Shown here: positions 25,474 to 33,182 of the stretch, piece by piece | Numbering within the stretch: position 1 is the stretch's first letter | Layout of the letters: every line of letters begins with the position of its first letter | The notes under the pieces: generated by a model | What the model was told of the DNA's origin: nothing | The model's database searches: none | The model's input: the letters and a program-made list of their open reading frames with translations, nothing else | Made by a program: the position numbers and the translations under genes | Origin: Olleya aquimaris | GTDB lineage: Bacteria > Bacteroidota > Bacteroidia > Flavobacteriales > Flavobacteriaceae | Length of the DNA: 64,000 nucleotides | Direction: 5' to 3' | NCBI RefSeq assembly: GCF_003259525.1 | Contig: NZ_QLLO01000009.1 | Span: 1-64,000, forward strand

Positions 25474-26286
25474 ATGAAACACCTTTTAGCTTACATATTA
25501 TTTTTAGTTACTGTAACTACTTTTGCTCAAGATAAAAAAGAAGAAAAGCAAACGTTACAAGCGCAAAGTTATGTCGCAGAAGCTAATGACTTGGCTGTTA
25601 ACGACGCGTTTATTGAAGCAGAAATGGAATACCGTAAAGCCTTATCTTTAAAGCCAACACAAGTGGCTGGAGCCTACAATTTAGGGCATCAATATTTTAA
25701 AAAAGGTAATTTTGAAGAAGCGTTATTTAGACATCAACAAGCTGTTAAAAATGCGACCTCTAAAGAAGAAAAACATCGTGCTTATCACAACATTGGAAAC
25801 ATATTAATGGAAGAAAAAAAGTGTAAAGAAGCTGTAGAAGCTTATAAAAGTGCACTTAGAAACAATCCTTCCGATGACGAAACTAGATATAATTATGCAG
25901 TAGCCAAGGAGTGTGCCGTTAATCAAAAAAATGACGAGCCACAAGAGGAGGATAATGAAGGAGATAACAACAAAGATAAAGAAGAAAACAAAGACGAAAA
26001 CCAGAAAGAGAATAACGAAAAAGAGCAAGAAGATCAAGGCGAGGATGACAAAAAAGAAGGTGATCAGGATAAAGATAAAGATGGAGAACCTAAAGATGAA
26101 AAAGAAAATGAACAGAAAGAAGGAGACCAAAAAAACGAACAAAAACAACCACAACCAGGACAGTTGTCGCCTCAACAAATTAAAAATTTGTTAGAAGCCA
26201 TGAATAATCAAGAACAGAAAGTTCAAGAAAAAATAAATGCCCAAAAAGTTAAAGGAGCTAAATTGCAAACAGAAAAAGATTGGTAG
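25474..26286 (+). CDS. batC: BatC, TPR protein with highly charged C-terminal tail
   Basis: 270 residues. The signal peptide is MKHLLAYILFLVTVTTFAQ. TPR motifs occupy about 32-145 (GAYNLGHQYFKKGNFEEAL, HNIGNILMEEKKCKEAVEAY). From about 148 to 235 the protein is almost entirely Glu, Lys, Asp, Gln and Asn, a low-complexity tail common in this family. The end (LSPQQIKNLLEAMNNQEQ) is helical. It is predicted to scaffold the Bat complex on the outer face of the inner membrane. The tail DNA is open in other frames because of its purine-rich codons; those frames are not genes. Confidence 0.9.
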   Translation: MKHLLAYILFLVTVTTFAQDKKEEKQTLQAQSYVAEANDLAVNDAFIEAEMEYRKALSLKPTQVAGAYNLGHQYFKKGNFEEALFRHQQAVKNATSKEEKHRAYHNIGNILMEEKKCKEAVEAYKSALRNNPSDDETRYNYAVAKECAVNQKNDEPQEEDNEGDNNKDKEENKDENQKENNEKEQEDQGEDDKKEGDQDKDKDGEPKDEKENEQKEGDQKNEQKQPQPGQLSPQQIKNLLEAMNNQEQKVQEKINAQKVKGAKLQTEKDW

Positions 26287-26320
26287 AAAATGCATTAGTG
26301 CTAGTTTTTTATTACAAAAA

Positions 26321-28108
26321 ATGAAATTTTTAAAACACATACTCATCCTAATTATATTAAGCGCAACAACTATGGTTATTGCTCAGGACGAAGATGCTGT
26401 ACAGTTTCAAGCTAAAGTCAGTAAAAAAACGTTAGGACTTAATGAGCGTTTACGTGTAGATTTTCAAATGAATAAAGATGGAGACAATTTTGTGCCTCCA
26501 AGCTTTGCAGACTTTATAGTTGTTGGAGGTCCAAATCAGTCTGTTAGCCATTCTTGGGATGGTAAAAGACGAAATTTCACTAAAATATACAGTTATTTTT
26601 TAGCGCCTAAACAAATGGGTACATTCACCATTAACCAAGCTAAAATTGAGATAGATGGTCAGGACTATAAAACGTCTCCAATTACAATAAAAGTTACTAA
26701 AGCAAAAGAAAAACCTGCAGATCCAAATGATCCGGATTATATCGTTCAGGAATATATCCATCTAGTTACAGAAGTCTCTAACACCAATCCATATTTAAAC
26801 GAGCCTATTAGTGTAGTTTACAAGCTTTATGTTTCGCCATTAGCCGGAATTAGTAACTACAGAGAGTTAGAAAGCCCAGTATTTAATGGTTTTTGGAGTC
26901 AGAGTATGGACGACAAAAGGATTAAAGCACAAAATGGTACGTATAAAGGTGAGGATTATAGATATGTTACCCTTAGAAAAACTATATTATATCCTCAAAA
27001 AACAGGTAAACTGGTCATAGAGCCACTTAGTTTAGATTTAACATTAGAAGTTCCAACCAATAGGCGAGATATCTTTGGAAATCAAATAAAAACTCAAGCA
27101 CACAGAACTGTAACTGCTAGCGTTAGAACTGTTAATGTAAAACCATTACCAGAAGAGGGTAAACCCGAAAATTTTACTGGAGCAGTAGGAGATTTTCAGT
27201 TTACTATGGAGACCTCCAAAAATAGTTTAAATGCTACAGAATCGTTACAAGCTAAAATAGAAGTGTCTGGTAAAGGAAATTTAAAATTATTTGAATTGCC
27301 AAAATTAAAAACACCAAGTACACTAGAGGTGTACGAGCCAGAACACCAAGAAAACGTCAGAACCACAATGTCTGGGATGCAAGGTAAAATTTCGGACACA
27401 TATACCATTATTCCGCAGTATAAAGGTAAGTTTCCCATTCCACCAGTCAATTTTTCATACTTTGACTTAAAAACTGAAACCTACAAAGAAATTACATCCG
27501 AAGATATTGTAATTAATGTTCTGGAAGGACCTGTTTATGCAGAAGCAGATAACAATTTGCCTTTAACTACTAACGGGAAACAACCTGTAGTATTAAACCA
27601 AAATCAATTTGCTTTTATAAAAACCAAAACCAATTTTGAATCGATTACTAAAGATACTTTTTTAAATTCTCCAATATTCTGGACAGGTTTAGTTGGACCA
27701 TTATTAGCAATACCATTAGCTTTAGTTTTTAGAAGAAAACGTGAAGAACGATTAGCAGATGTTAGTGGTAACAGAGTTAGAAGAGCAGATAAATTAGCTA
27801 AAAAATATTTAAGCGAAGCAAAAAAAGCATTAGGCCAAAAAGAAGCCTTTTATATTGCTTTAGAAAAAGCATTGCATAATTACTTAAAAGGAAGATTAAA
27901 CATTGAAACGTCAGACTTAAGTAAAGATAAAATAAGAACCCTTTTACTTGAAAGACAAGTTGAAAACACAGTTATTAATGATTTTGAAGCTATTCTAGAA
28001 AATTCTGACTTAGCACGTTACACACCTATTACTACAGTAACAATGCAGCAGGATTATGACAAAGCAGCAAAAACCATTAACCTAATAGATAAACAAATTA
28101 GGTATTAA
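26321..28108 (+). CDS. batD: BatD, exported beta-sandwich membrane protein
   Basis: 595 residues from the ATG at 26321, chosen because it begins a signal peptide (MKFLKHILILIILS then ATTMVIAQ). An in-frame upstream ATG at 26237 would put 28 polar residues ahead of it and overlap batC. Three or more Ig-like beta domains fill residues about 25-440 (AKVSKKTLGLNERLRVDFQM). A membrane helix lies near residue 455 (PIFWTGLVGPLLAIPLALVF) and a helical DUF4381-like tail follows (LAKKYLSEAKKALG). The ATG lies 34 nt after the batC stop, and batE starts 1 nt after the batD stop. Confidence 0.92.
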   Translation: MKFLKHILILIILSATTMVIAQDEDAVQFQAKVSKKTLGLNERLRVDFQMNKDGDNFVPPSFADFIVVGGPNQSVSHSWDGKRRNFTKIYSYFLAPKQMGTFTINQAKIEIDGQDYKTSPITIKVTKAKEKPADPNDPDYIVQEYIHLVTEVSNTNPYLNEPISVVYKLYVSPLAGISNYRELESPVFNGFWSQSMDDKRIKAQNGTYKGEDYRYVTLRKTILYPQKTGKLVIEPLSLDLTLEVPTNRRDIFGNQIKTQAHRTVTASVRTVNVKPLPEEGKPENFTGAVGDFQFTMETSKNSLNATESLQAKIEVSGKGNLKLFELPKLKTPSTLEVYEPEHQENVRTTMSGMQGKISDTYTIIPQYKGKFPIPPVNFSYFDLKTETYKEITSEDIVINVLEGPVYAEADNNLPLTTNGKQPVVLNQNQFAFIKTKTNFESITKDTFLNSPIFWTGLVGPLLAIPLALVFRRKREERLADVSGNRVRRADKLAKKYLSEAKKALGQKEAFYIALEKALHNYLKGRLNIETSDLSKDKIRTLLLERQVENTVINDFEAILENSDLARYTPITTVTMQQDYDKAAKTINLIDKQIRY

Positions 28109-28109
28109 A

Positions 28110-28865
28110 ATGAAACAGTTCCTTTTCATATTTTTTATTTTTATAGGAAACTTAACAGCGCAAAATAAAACTGTTTTTGATGAAGCTAATATGCTTTATA
28201 ATAATGGAAATTATACAGAAGCTATTAGTAAATACGAAGCAATTTTAAAAACCAATCAGCACTCTGCAGAGTTGTACTATAATTTAGGAAACGCTCATTA
28301 TAAGCTTAATAACATTGCACCTAGTATTTATTATTACGAAAAAGCATTACAGCTAAAACCTAACGATAAAGACATATTAAACAATATAGTCTATGCAAAA
28401 AAAATGACTGTGGACGATATTCAAACTGTTCCACAATTAGGACTGTCTAAGTTTTTTAATCAACTAACACATGCACTTACTTATGACAATTGGGCAAAAT
28501 TAGCTATTGGATTAATGGTTGTTTTTGTGGTCTTATTTCTATTCTATTTTTTTACATACAGTACAGTTTATAAGCGTTTAACGTTTGTACTAAGTTTTGT
28601 GTTTTTGTTTTTAGCCTTATCTAGTGTTGGATTAGCATTTCAGAAACAAGCATTAGATAAAAAAAATAATCCTGCAATAGTTTTTGCTCAAGAATCTGAG
28701 GTAAAAACAGAGCCCAATTTAGGAAGTCCAGAAGCTTTTTTGTTACATGAAGGCACTAAAGTTCAGGTGCTTGATACCATAAACAATTGGAAAAAAATCA
28801 AGTTAGAAGATGGCAAAACAGGTTGGATACTAAGTGATGATATTAAACTGTTGAATGTTTTTTAA
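28110..28865 (+). CDS. batE: BatE, TPR and SH3-like domain membrane protein
   Basis: 251 residues. The signal peptide (MKQFLFIFFIFIGNLTAQ) is followed by TPR motifs (about 25-95: YNNGNYTEAISKYEAIL, YYNLGNAHYKLNN). Two membrane helices lie at about 130-148 and 155-172, and a bacterial SH3-like domain lies at about 192-250 (LLHEGTKVQVLDTINNWKKI, GKTGWILSDDI). The last gene of the Bat operon. The SH3 domain may bind cell-wall peptides. The following spacer is short and contains a new promoter-like element, so the downstream gene is probably a separate unit. Confidence 0.9.
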   Translation: MKQFLFIFFIFIGNLTAQNKTVFDEANMLYNNGNYTEAISKYEAILKTNQHSAELYYNLGNAHYKLNNIAPSIYYYEKALQLKPNDKDILNNIVYAKKMTVDDIQTVPQLGLSKFFNQLTHALTYDNWAKLAIGLMVVFVVLFLFYFFTYSTVYKRLTFVLSFVFLFLALSSVGLAFQKQALDKKNNPAIVFAQESEVKTEPNLGSPEAFLLHEGTKVQVLDTINNWKKIKLEDGKTGWILSDDIKLLNVF

Positions 28866-28898
28866 TTATTCCTTAACATTTAATTTCTTACTATGTTC

Positions 28899-28906
28899 TA
28901 TATTTG
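28899..28906 (+). promoter_or_regulatory. -7 promoter element (TATATTTG)
   Basis: An exact match to TAnnTTTG, 19 nt before the ATG at 28925. It suggests an independent promoter for the small secreted protein and perhaps the SulP-carbonic anhydrase genes that follow. Confidence 0.5.
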
Positions 28907-28924
28907 CTTTTCTAACTAAGAAAA

Positions 28925-29209
28925 ATGTTTAAAAAAACAATATCTATATTCTTTACAATATTATTTATGGGCTTAATAACAGCTCCATCTATAATTGTTG
29001 CTATTGATGATACTATAGATATTTCTATTTTTTATAGCATTTCTGAAGAAGAGGAAGAAATTAAAAATTTAAAACTATTTCCTTCTTTATTAGATGTAGA
29101 ATACAATATTTCTGATCGTTTAAATTACAACCAAAATTTAGGATATCATTACAAAACGTATCCTAAACCGCATTTAAATATTATATCTCCACCACCAGAA
29201 TTCATTTAA
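28925..29209 (+). CDS. small exported protein of unknown function
   Basis: 94 residues. A hydrophobic N terminus (MFKKTISIFFTILFMGLITA) looks like a signal peptide or anchor. Then comes an acidic patch (SEEEEEIKN), several Tyr/Asn-rich segments and a distinctive C terminus ISPPPEFI. Not recognised as a named domain. It has its own promoter-like element and a good start context, lies in the same direction as and 91 nt before the SulP gene, and has codon use like its neighbours, so it is likely a real gene. A role as a small envelope accessory to the transporter is a guess from position. Confidence 0.65.
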   Translation: MFKKTISIFFTILFMGLITAPSIIVAIDDTIDISIFYSISEEEEEIKNLKLFPSLLDVEYNISDRLNYNQNLGYHYKTYPKPHLNIISPPPEFI

Positions 29210-29300
29210 TAGTTTCAGCAATCGGGACGTCTTTCTGTCCAAACAAATTATTAAAAACTAGCTATTGAGACAACTCAATAGTATTAAATGAATTTATTAT

Positions 29301-30896
29301 ATGTTTAAAACATTAAAAAATGACATACCAGCGAGTATTGTCGTATTTTTCGTAGCATTACCATTATGTTTAGGTATTGCTCTAGCAAGTGGTGCGCCAC
29401 TTTTTTCAGGATTAATTGCAGGAATTGTAGGTGGTATTGTAGTTGGAGCCTTAAGTGGTTCTAAAATTGGAGTTAGTGGTCCTGCAGCAGGATTAGCAGC
29501 AATTGTATTAACTGCAATTGGAACATTAGGCGGTTATCAAAACTTTTTGGTAGCTGTAGTTTTAGGAGGTATTATACAAATACTTTTTGGTGTGCTTAAA
29601 GCTGGAATTATAGGGTATTATTTCCCATCTTCTGTTATTAAAGGTATGCTAACCGGAATTGGAATTATCATTATTTTAAAACAAATTCCTTACTTTTTTG
29701 GACTTGATAAAAACCCAGAAGGAGATTTTGCCTTTTTACAAATTGATGGAGAAAATACTTTTACCGAGTTACTTAAAGCAATCAATGCTTTAATCAGTGG
29801 TAATTTTGATCATGGCGCCACACTTATTGCCTTTATTTCATTAGGGATTTTATTATTATGGAGTAACGTCTTAAGTAAAAAAGGAAAGTTTTTTGAAATT
29901 GTACAAGGACCTTTAGTCGCTGTAATAGTAGGTATTCTATTTTATGTGATCACGAAATCCAATGACACTTTATCTTTAGAAGCATCACATTTAGTTAGTG
30001 TACCAGTACCTGATAGTTTCGATTCATTTATCGGGCAATTCAGTTTCCCAAATTTTAGTGTAATTACAAGCACAGACGTATGGATTGTTGCATTTACCAT
30101 AGCTTTAGTTGCTAGTTTAGAAACGCTATTATGTGTAGAAGCAACAGATAAACTTGATCCTAATAAAAATGTGACTCCAACTAACAGAGAGCTATTTGCA
30201 CAAGGAACTGGAAACGTTATTTCTGGTATGATTGGTGGATTACCTATAACACAAGTTATTGTTAGAAGTTCTGCTAACATTCAATCTGGTGGACGTAGTA
30301 AATTATCTGCTATAATTCATGGTTTTTTACTTTTAATATCAGTAGTGTCTATACCAAAATTACTTAACATGATACCGCTTTCTGTATTAGCAGCAGTACT
30401 ATTTATTGTTGGATATAAATTAGCAAAACCAGCATTGTTCAAAAAAATGTATGAATTGGGTTGGAAACAATTTATCCCATTTACAGTAACCGTTTTAGGT
30501 ATTGTATTTATTGACTTACTTTGGGGAATTGGTTTAGGATTAGCAGTAGGAATTGTTGTTATTTTAATAAAAAGCTACCAAAACTCTCATTTCTTACATA
30601 TTGAAGATAAAAGTAATGGTAAGCATAAAATAAAAATGACCTTGGCGGAAGAAGTAACTTTCTTTAATAAAGGTGCTATTTTAAAAGAACTAGATAGCAT
30701 ACCTAGAGACACCTATTTAGAGTTAGATGTTAGAAAAACAAGATATTTAGACAATGATATTATTGAAATTTTAGACGATTTTGCTTTTAAAGCTAAAGAG
30801 CGAAATATCGATATACAACTTATTTCTGAACGAGGTGTTGAAGAAAACCCAGACAGTTTTATCGAGTTTTTTAAACTTAGACCAAAATCCGCTTAA
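29301..30896 (+). CDS. SulP-family anion (possibly bicarbonate) transporter with STAS domain
   Basis: 531 residues. About 10-12 membrane helices fill residues 10-435, with the SulP start PASIVVFFVALPLCLGIALA and the conserved core GLPITQVIVRSSANIQSGG. A cytoplasmic STAS-like domain follows (about 445-531). SulP proteins exchange sulfate, bicarbonate or other anions. The co-directional universal stress and beta-carbonic anhydrase genes favour inorganic carbon transport, as in other SulP-carbonic anhydrase pairs, but this is inference. The downstream gene is 11 nt away, implying one mRNA. Confidence 0.9.
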   Translation: MFKTLKNDIPASIVVFFVALPLCLGIALASGAPLFSGLIAGIVGGIVVGALSGSKIGVSGPAAGLAAIVLTAIGTLGGYQNFLVAVVLGGIIQILFGVLKAGIIGYYFPSSVIKGMLTGIGIIIILKQIPYFFGLDKNPEGDFAFLQIDGENTFTELLKAINALISGNFDHGATLIAFISLGILLLWSNVLSKKGKFFEIVQGPLVAVIVGILFYVITKSNDTLSLEASHLVSVPVPDSFDSFIGQFSFPNFSVITSTDVWIVAFTIALVASLETLLCVEATDKLDPNKNVTPTNRELFAQGTGNVISGMIGGLPITQVIVRSSANIQSGGRSKLSAIIHGFLLLISVVSIPKLLNMIPLSVLAAVLFIVGYKLAKPALFKKMYELGWKQFIPFTVTVLGIVFIDLLWGIGLGLAVGIVVILIKSYQNSHFLHIEDKSNGKHKIKMTLAEEVTFFNKGAILKELDSIPRDTYLELDVRKTRYLDNDIIEILDDFAFKAKERNIDIQLISERGVEENPDSFIEFFKLRPKSA

Positions 30897-30907
30897 ACTC
30901 TCACACC

Positions 30908-31720
30908 ATGAAAAATAATAAATATAAAATATTGGTGTTGTCGGATTTGAAAAAGTCAGCAGAATCAGCATTAAAAAACGCAATTAGTTTAGCCAAATTA
31001 GTTGATGGAGAAGTAACACTTTTTCATGTTAAAAAACCAACAGAAGTTGTAGGTAGAGAAAGTCAGTTATCTGCTATGCGATCTATAAATCAAGAGCATA
31101 TTGACACTAATAAAACTATAGAAAGCTTAATTAATTCAATAACTAAAGACTATGATTTAAATGTGGACTATAAGTTTACAATGGGTAATCTTAAAAATGA
31201 AGTTGAAAATTTCATCAATCAATTTCAACCAGATATAATAGTTTTAGGTAAGAGAAACTCTAAAACGCTTAGCTTTATTGGAGATAACTTAATTGATGTT
31301 GTTTTAAAAAACCACGATGGTGTAATAATGGTGGCTTCAGATAAGCATCCTTTACAACCAAATCAAGAGATTTCAATTGGATTATTAAATCAAGAACAAA
31401 GTACTCCAAATATTTACTTTTTAGATAAATTGATTCATAAAACAAAGCAACCGTTAAAGTCATTTAAAATAGTAGATAACCCAATAACAATTAAAAATAC
31501 AGATACAACTTCAGAAAAAAACACAATAGTATATGTGTTTGAAAAAGGAGGTGATGCAATTAAAAATGTGTCAAAATATGCATCAAAAAATAAAATAAAT
31601 TTGTTGTGTGTAAACAATAGTAAGTACCATACAACAAATACTAGTATTAAGGATATTATTAATAACTTTAACGTTTCTCTGTTATTAGCAGGAGACCAAA
31701 AACCAGTACTAAACAAATAG
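30908..31720 (+). CDS. universal stress protein family, two-domain
   Basis: 270 residues. The first half has the UspA Rossmann-like fold: KILVLSDLKKSAESALKNAI, a buried strand EVTLFHVKK, and DIIVLGKRNSK. The usual ATP-binding G-x2-G-x9-G pattern is not clear. The second half (about 150-270) is a degenerate copy. It probably acts as a cytoplasmic regulator or stress sensor of the adjacent transporter or carbonic anhydrase, judged from position only. It lies 11 nt after the SulP stop and 32 nt before the carbonic anhydrase start. Confidence 0.78.
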   Translation: MKNNKYKILVLSDLKKSAESALKNAISLAKLVDGEVTLFHVKKPTEVVGRESQLSAMRSINQEHIDTNKTIESLINSITKDYDLNVDYKFTMGNLKNEVENFINQFQPDIIVLGKRNSKTLSFIGDNLIDVVLKNHDGVIMVASDKHPLQPNQEISIGLLNQEQSTPNIYFLDKLIHKTKQPLKSFKIVDNPITIKNTDTTSEKNTIVYVFEKGGDAIKNVSKYASKNKINLLCVNNSKYHTTNTSIKDIINNFNVSLLLAGDQKPVLNK

Positions 31721-31752
31721 AACTGGATTTATAAACTATAAAATATAAAATT

Positions 31753-32382
31753 ATGAAAGCACATACAAAAGAAACTCAAGCTACAATGACCCCTCAAAAG
31801 GCATTACAATTTTTAGAAGAGGGAAACCAAAGGTTTCAAGATAATCTAAAAGCAAATAGAAACCTATTAGAGCAGGTTAATGACACCAGAGATGGTCAAT
31901 TTCCATTTGCAACTATATTAAGTTGTATAGATTCTCGTGTATCTGCCGAGTTGGTTTTTGATCAAGGATTGGGAGACATTTTTAGTGTTCGTATTGCAGG
32001 AAACTTTGTAAACGAAGATATTTTAGGAAGTATGGAGTTTGCTTGTAAATTAGCGGGTACAAAACTAATTGTAGTATTAGGACACACGTCTTGTGGTGCA
32101 GTAAAGGGTGCTTGTGACCATGCTGAAATGGGCAACTTAACTGCGTTATTGTCTAAAATTACACCTGCAGTAAATGCTGTAAAAGAGCCAACAGATGAAA
32201 GCTTAAGAAATTCTAAAAATTTAGATTTTGTTGATGAAGTTTCTAAGAAAAATGTAAAATTAACTATCGACAGGATCCATGCAGAAAGCCCAATTTTATC
32301 CGAAATGGAAAAGAATGGTGAAATTAAAATAGTTGGAGCTATGTACGATATATCAACAGGTGCAGTAGAATTTTACAACTAG
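31753..32382 (+). CDS. beta-class carbonic anhydrase
   Basis: 209 residues. It interconverts CO2 and bicarbonate. Zinc ligands and the catalytic dyad are all present: C58, D60 and R62 in SCIDSRVSAE, H111 and C114 in GHTSCGAVKGA. Length is normal. No signal peptide, so cytoplasmic. It lies between SulP and USP genes on one side and a DUF2490 gene 11 nt downstream. With SulP it could trap inorganic carbon inside the cell for anaplerotic carboxylation. That role is inferred from co-location. Confidence 0.95.
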   Translation: MKAHTKETQATMTPQKALQFLEEGNQRFQDNLKANRNLLEQVNDTRDGQFPFATILSCIDSRVSAELVFDQGLGDIFSVRIAGNFVNEDILGSMEFACKLAGTKLIVVLGHTSCGAVKGACDHAEMGNLTALLSKITPAVNAVKEPTDESLRNSKNLDFVDEVSKKNVKLTIDRIHAESPILSEMEKNGEIKIVGAMYDISTGAVEFYN

Positions 32383-32393
32383 AAATATCTTTT

Positions 32394-33077
32394 ATGAATA
32401 TGCTAAAACTGAAAAAGAAAAATTTAATAGCAACACTAGCGTTAGCGTTAGTGTTGCCTTTTTATGGGCTTAGTCAAGATAGTAATTTAGGTAACTGGTT
32501 AATTTACATTGGAAGTAAAAAACTAGATAACGGATGGAACTTACATCACGAAGTACAATACCGTAATTACGATGCAATTGGAGATTTAGAACAATTACTG
32601 TTACGTACTGGAGTAGGTTACAATTTAACAGAAAACAACAATAATATACTGTTAGGATATGGCTATATATTATCAGAAAACTATGTAGGCGAAACAGATG
32701 AAAAAGTGTCAGTTAACGAACACCGAATATTCCAACAATTTACCACTAAACAAAAAGTAGGTAATGTAGGGTTAAGTCATCGTTACCGTTTTGAACAACG
32801 CTTTGTAGAAAGTGATTTTAAAATGCGATTCAGATATTTTTTAGGTTTTAAATTACCACTTCAAAACAAGGAGGAAGGTAAAAACCCGCTATATCTTTCG
32901 GCATATAACGAGATTTTTTTAAATACAAAATCATCCATATTTGATCGTAATAGATTGTACGGTGGTTTAGGTTATCAATTTTCAGATCATTTAAGACTAG
33001 AACTTGGTTATATGAATCAGTTTTTTGAAACATCAAGTCGTGACCAAATTAATATTATTGCATTTGTCAATTTCTAA
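32394..33077 (+). CDS. DUF2490 outer-membrane beta-barrel protein
   Basis: 227 residues. The signal peptide is LIATLALALVLPFYGLSQ. The rest is a series of amphipathic strands ending in aromatic residues (LGNWLIYIGSKKL, HEVQYRNYD, GLSHRYRFEQRFV, IIAFVNF at the C terminus), the pattern of a small outer-membrane barrel of the DUF2490 class. Substrate unknown. The position as last gene of the SulP-USP-carbonic anhydrase run, before a strong terminator, would suit an outer-membrane pore for the same ion, but that is a hypothesis. Confidence 0.82.
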   Translation: MNMLKLKKKNLIATLALALVLPFYGLSQDSNLGNWLIYIGSKKLDNGWNLHHEVQYRNYDAIGDLEQLLLRTGVGYNLTENNNNILLGYGYILSENYVGETDEKVSVNEHRIFQQFTTKQKVGNVGLSHRYRFEQRFVESDFKMRFRYFLGFKLPLQNKEEGKNPLYLSAYNEIFLNTKSSIFDRNRLYGGLGYQFSDHLRLELGYMNQFFETSSRDQINIIAFVNF

Positions 33078-33106
33078 GAGCTAAAACCTCAAATATTAAA
33101 ATTTAT

Positions 33107-33137
33107 AAAAAGCTGATACCTTGTTATCAGCTTTTTT
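33107..33137 (+). terminator. intrinsic terminator between DUF2490 and the second SulP gene
   Basis: A stem AAAAAGCTGATA/TATCAGCTTTTT with a 6-nt loop and a T tract. Confidence 0.88.
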
Positions 33138-33182
33138 AATAAAAATAACTTATTTTAGTAAATCACCATTAAACCAACAACA

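Noticed and set aside
25804-26194. Long open frames on both strands over the batC tail (Phe/Ile-rich on minus, Lys-rich on plus)
   Set aside because: They result from purine-rich low-complexity codons of the real BatC tail.
26237-26320. Upstream ATG for batD
   Set aside because: It overlaps batC and places 28 polar residues before an obvious signal peptide that starts at 26321.
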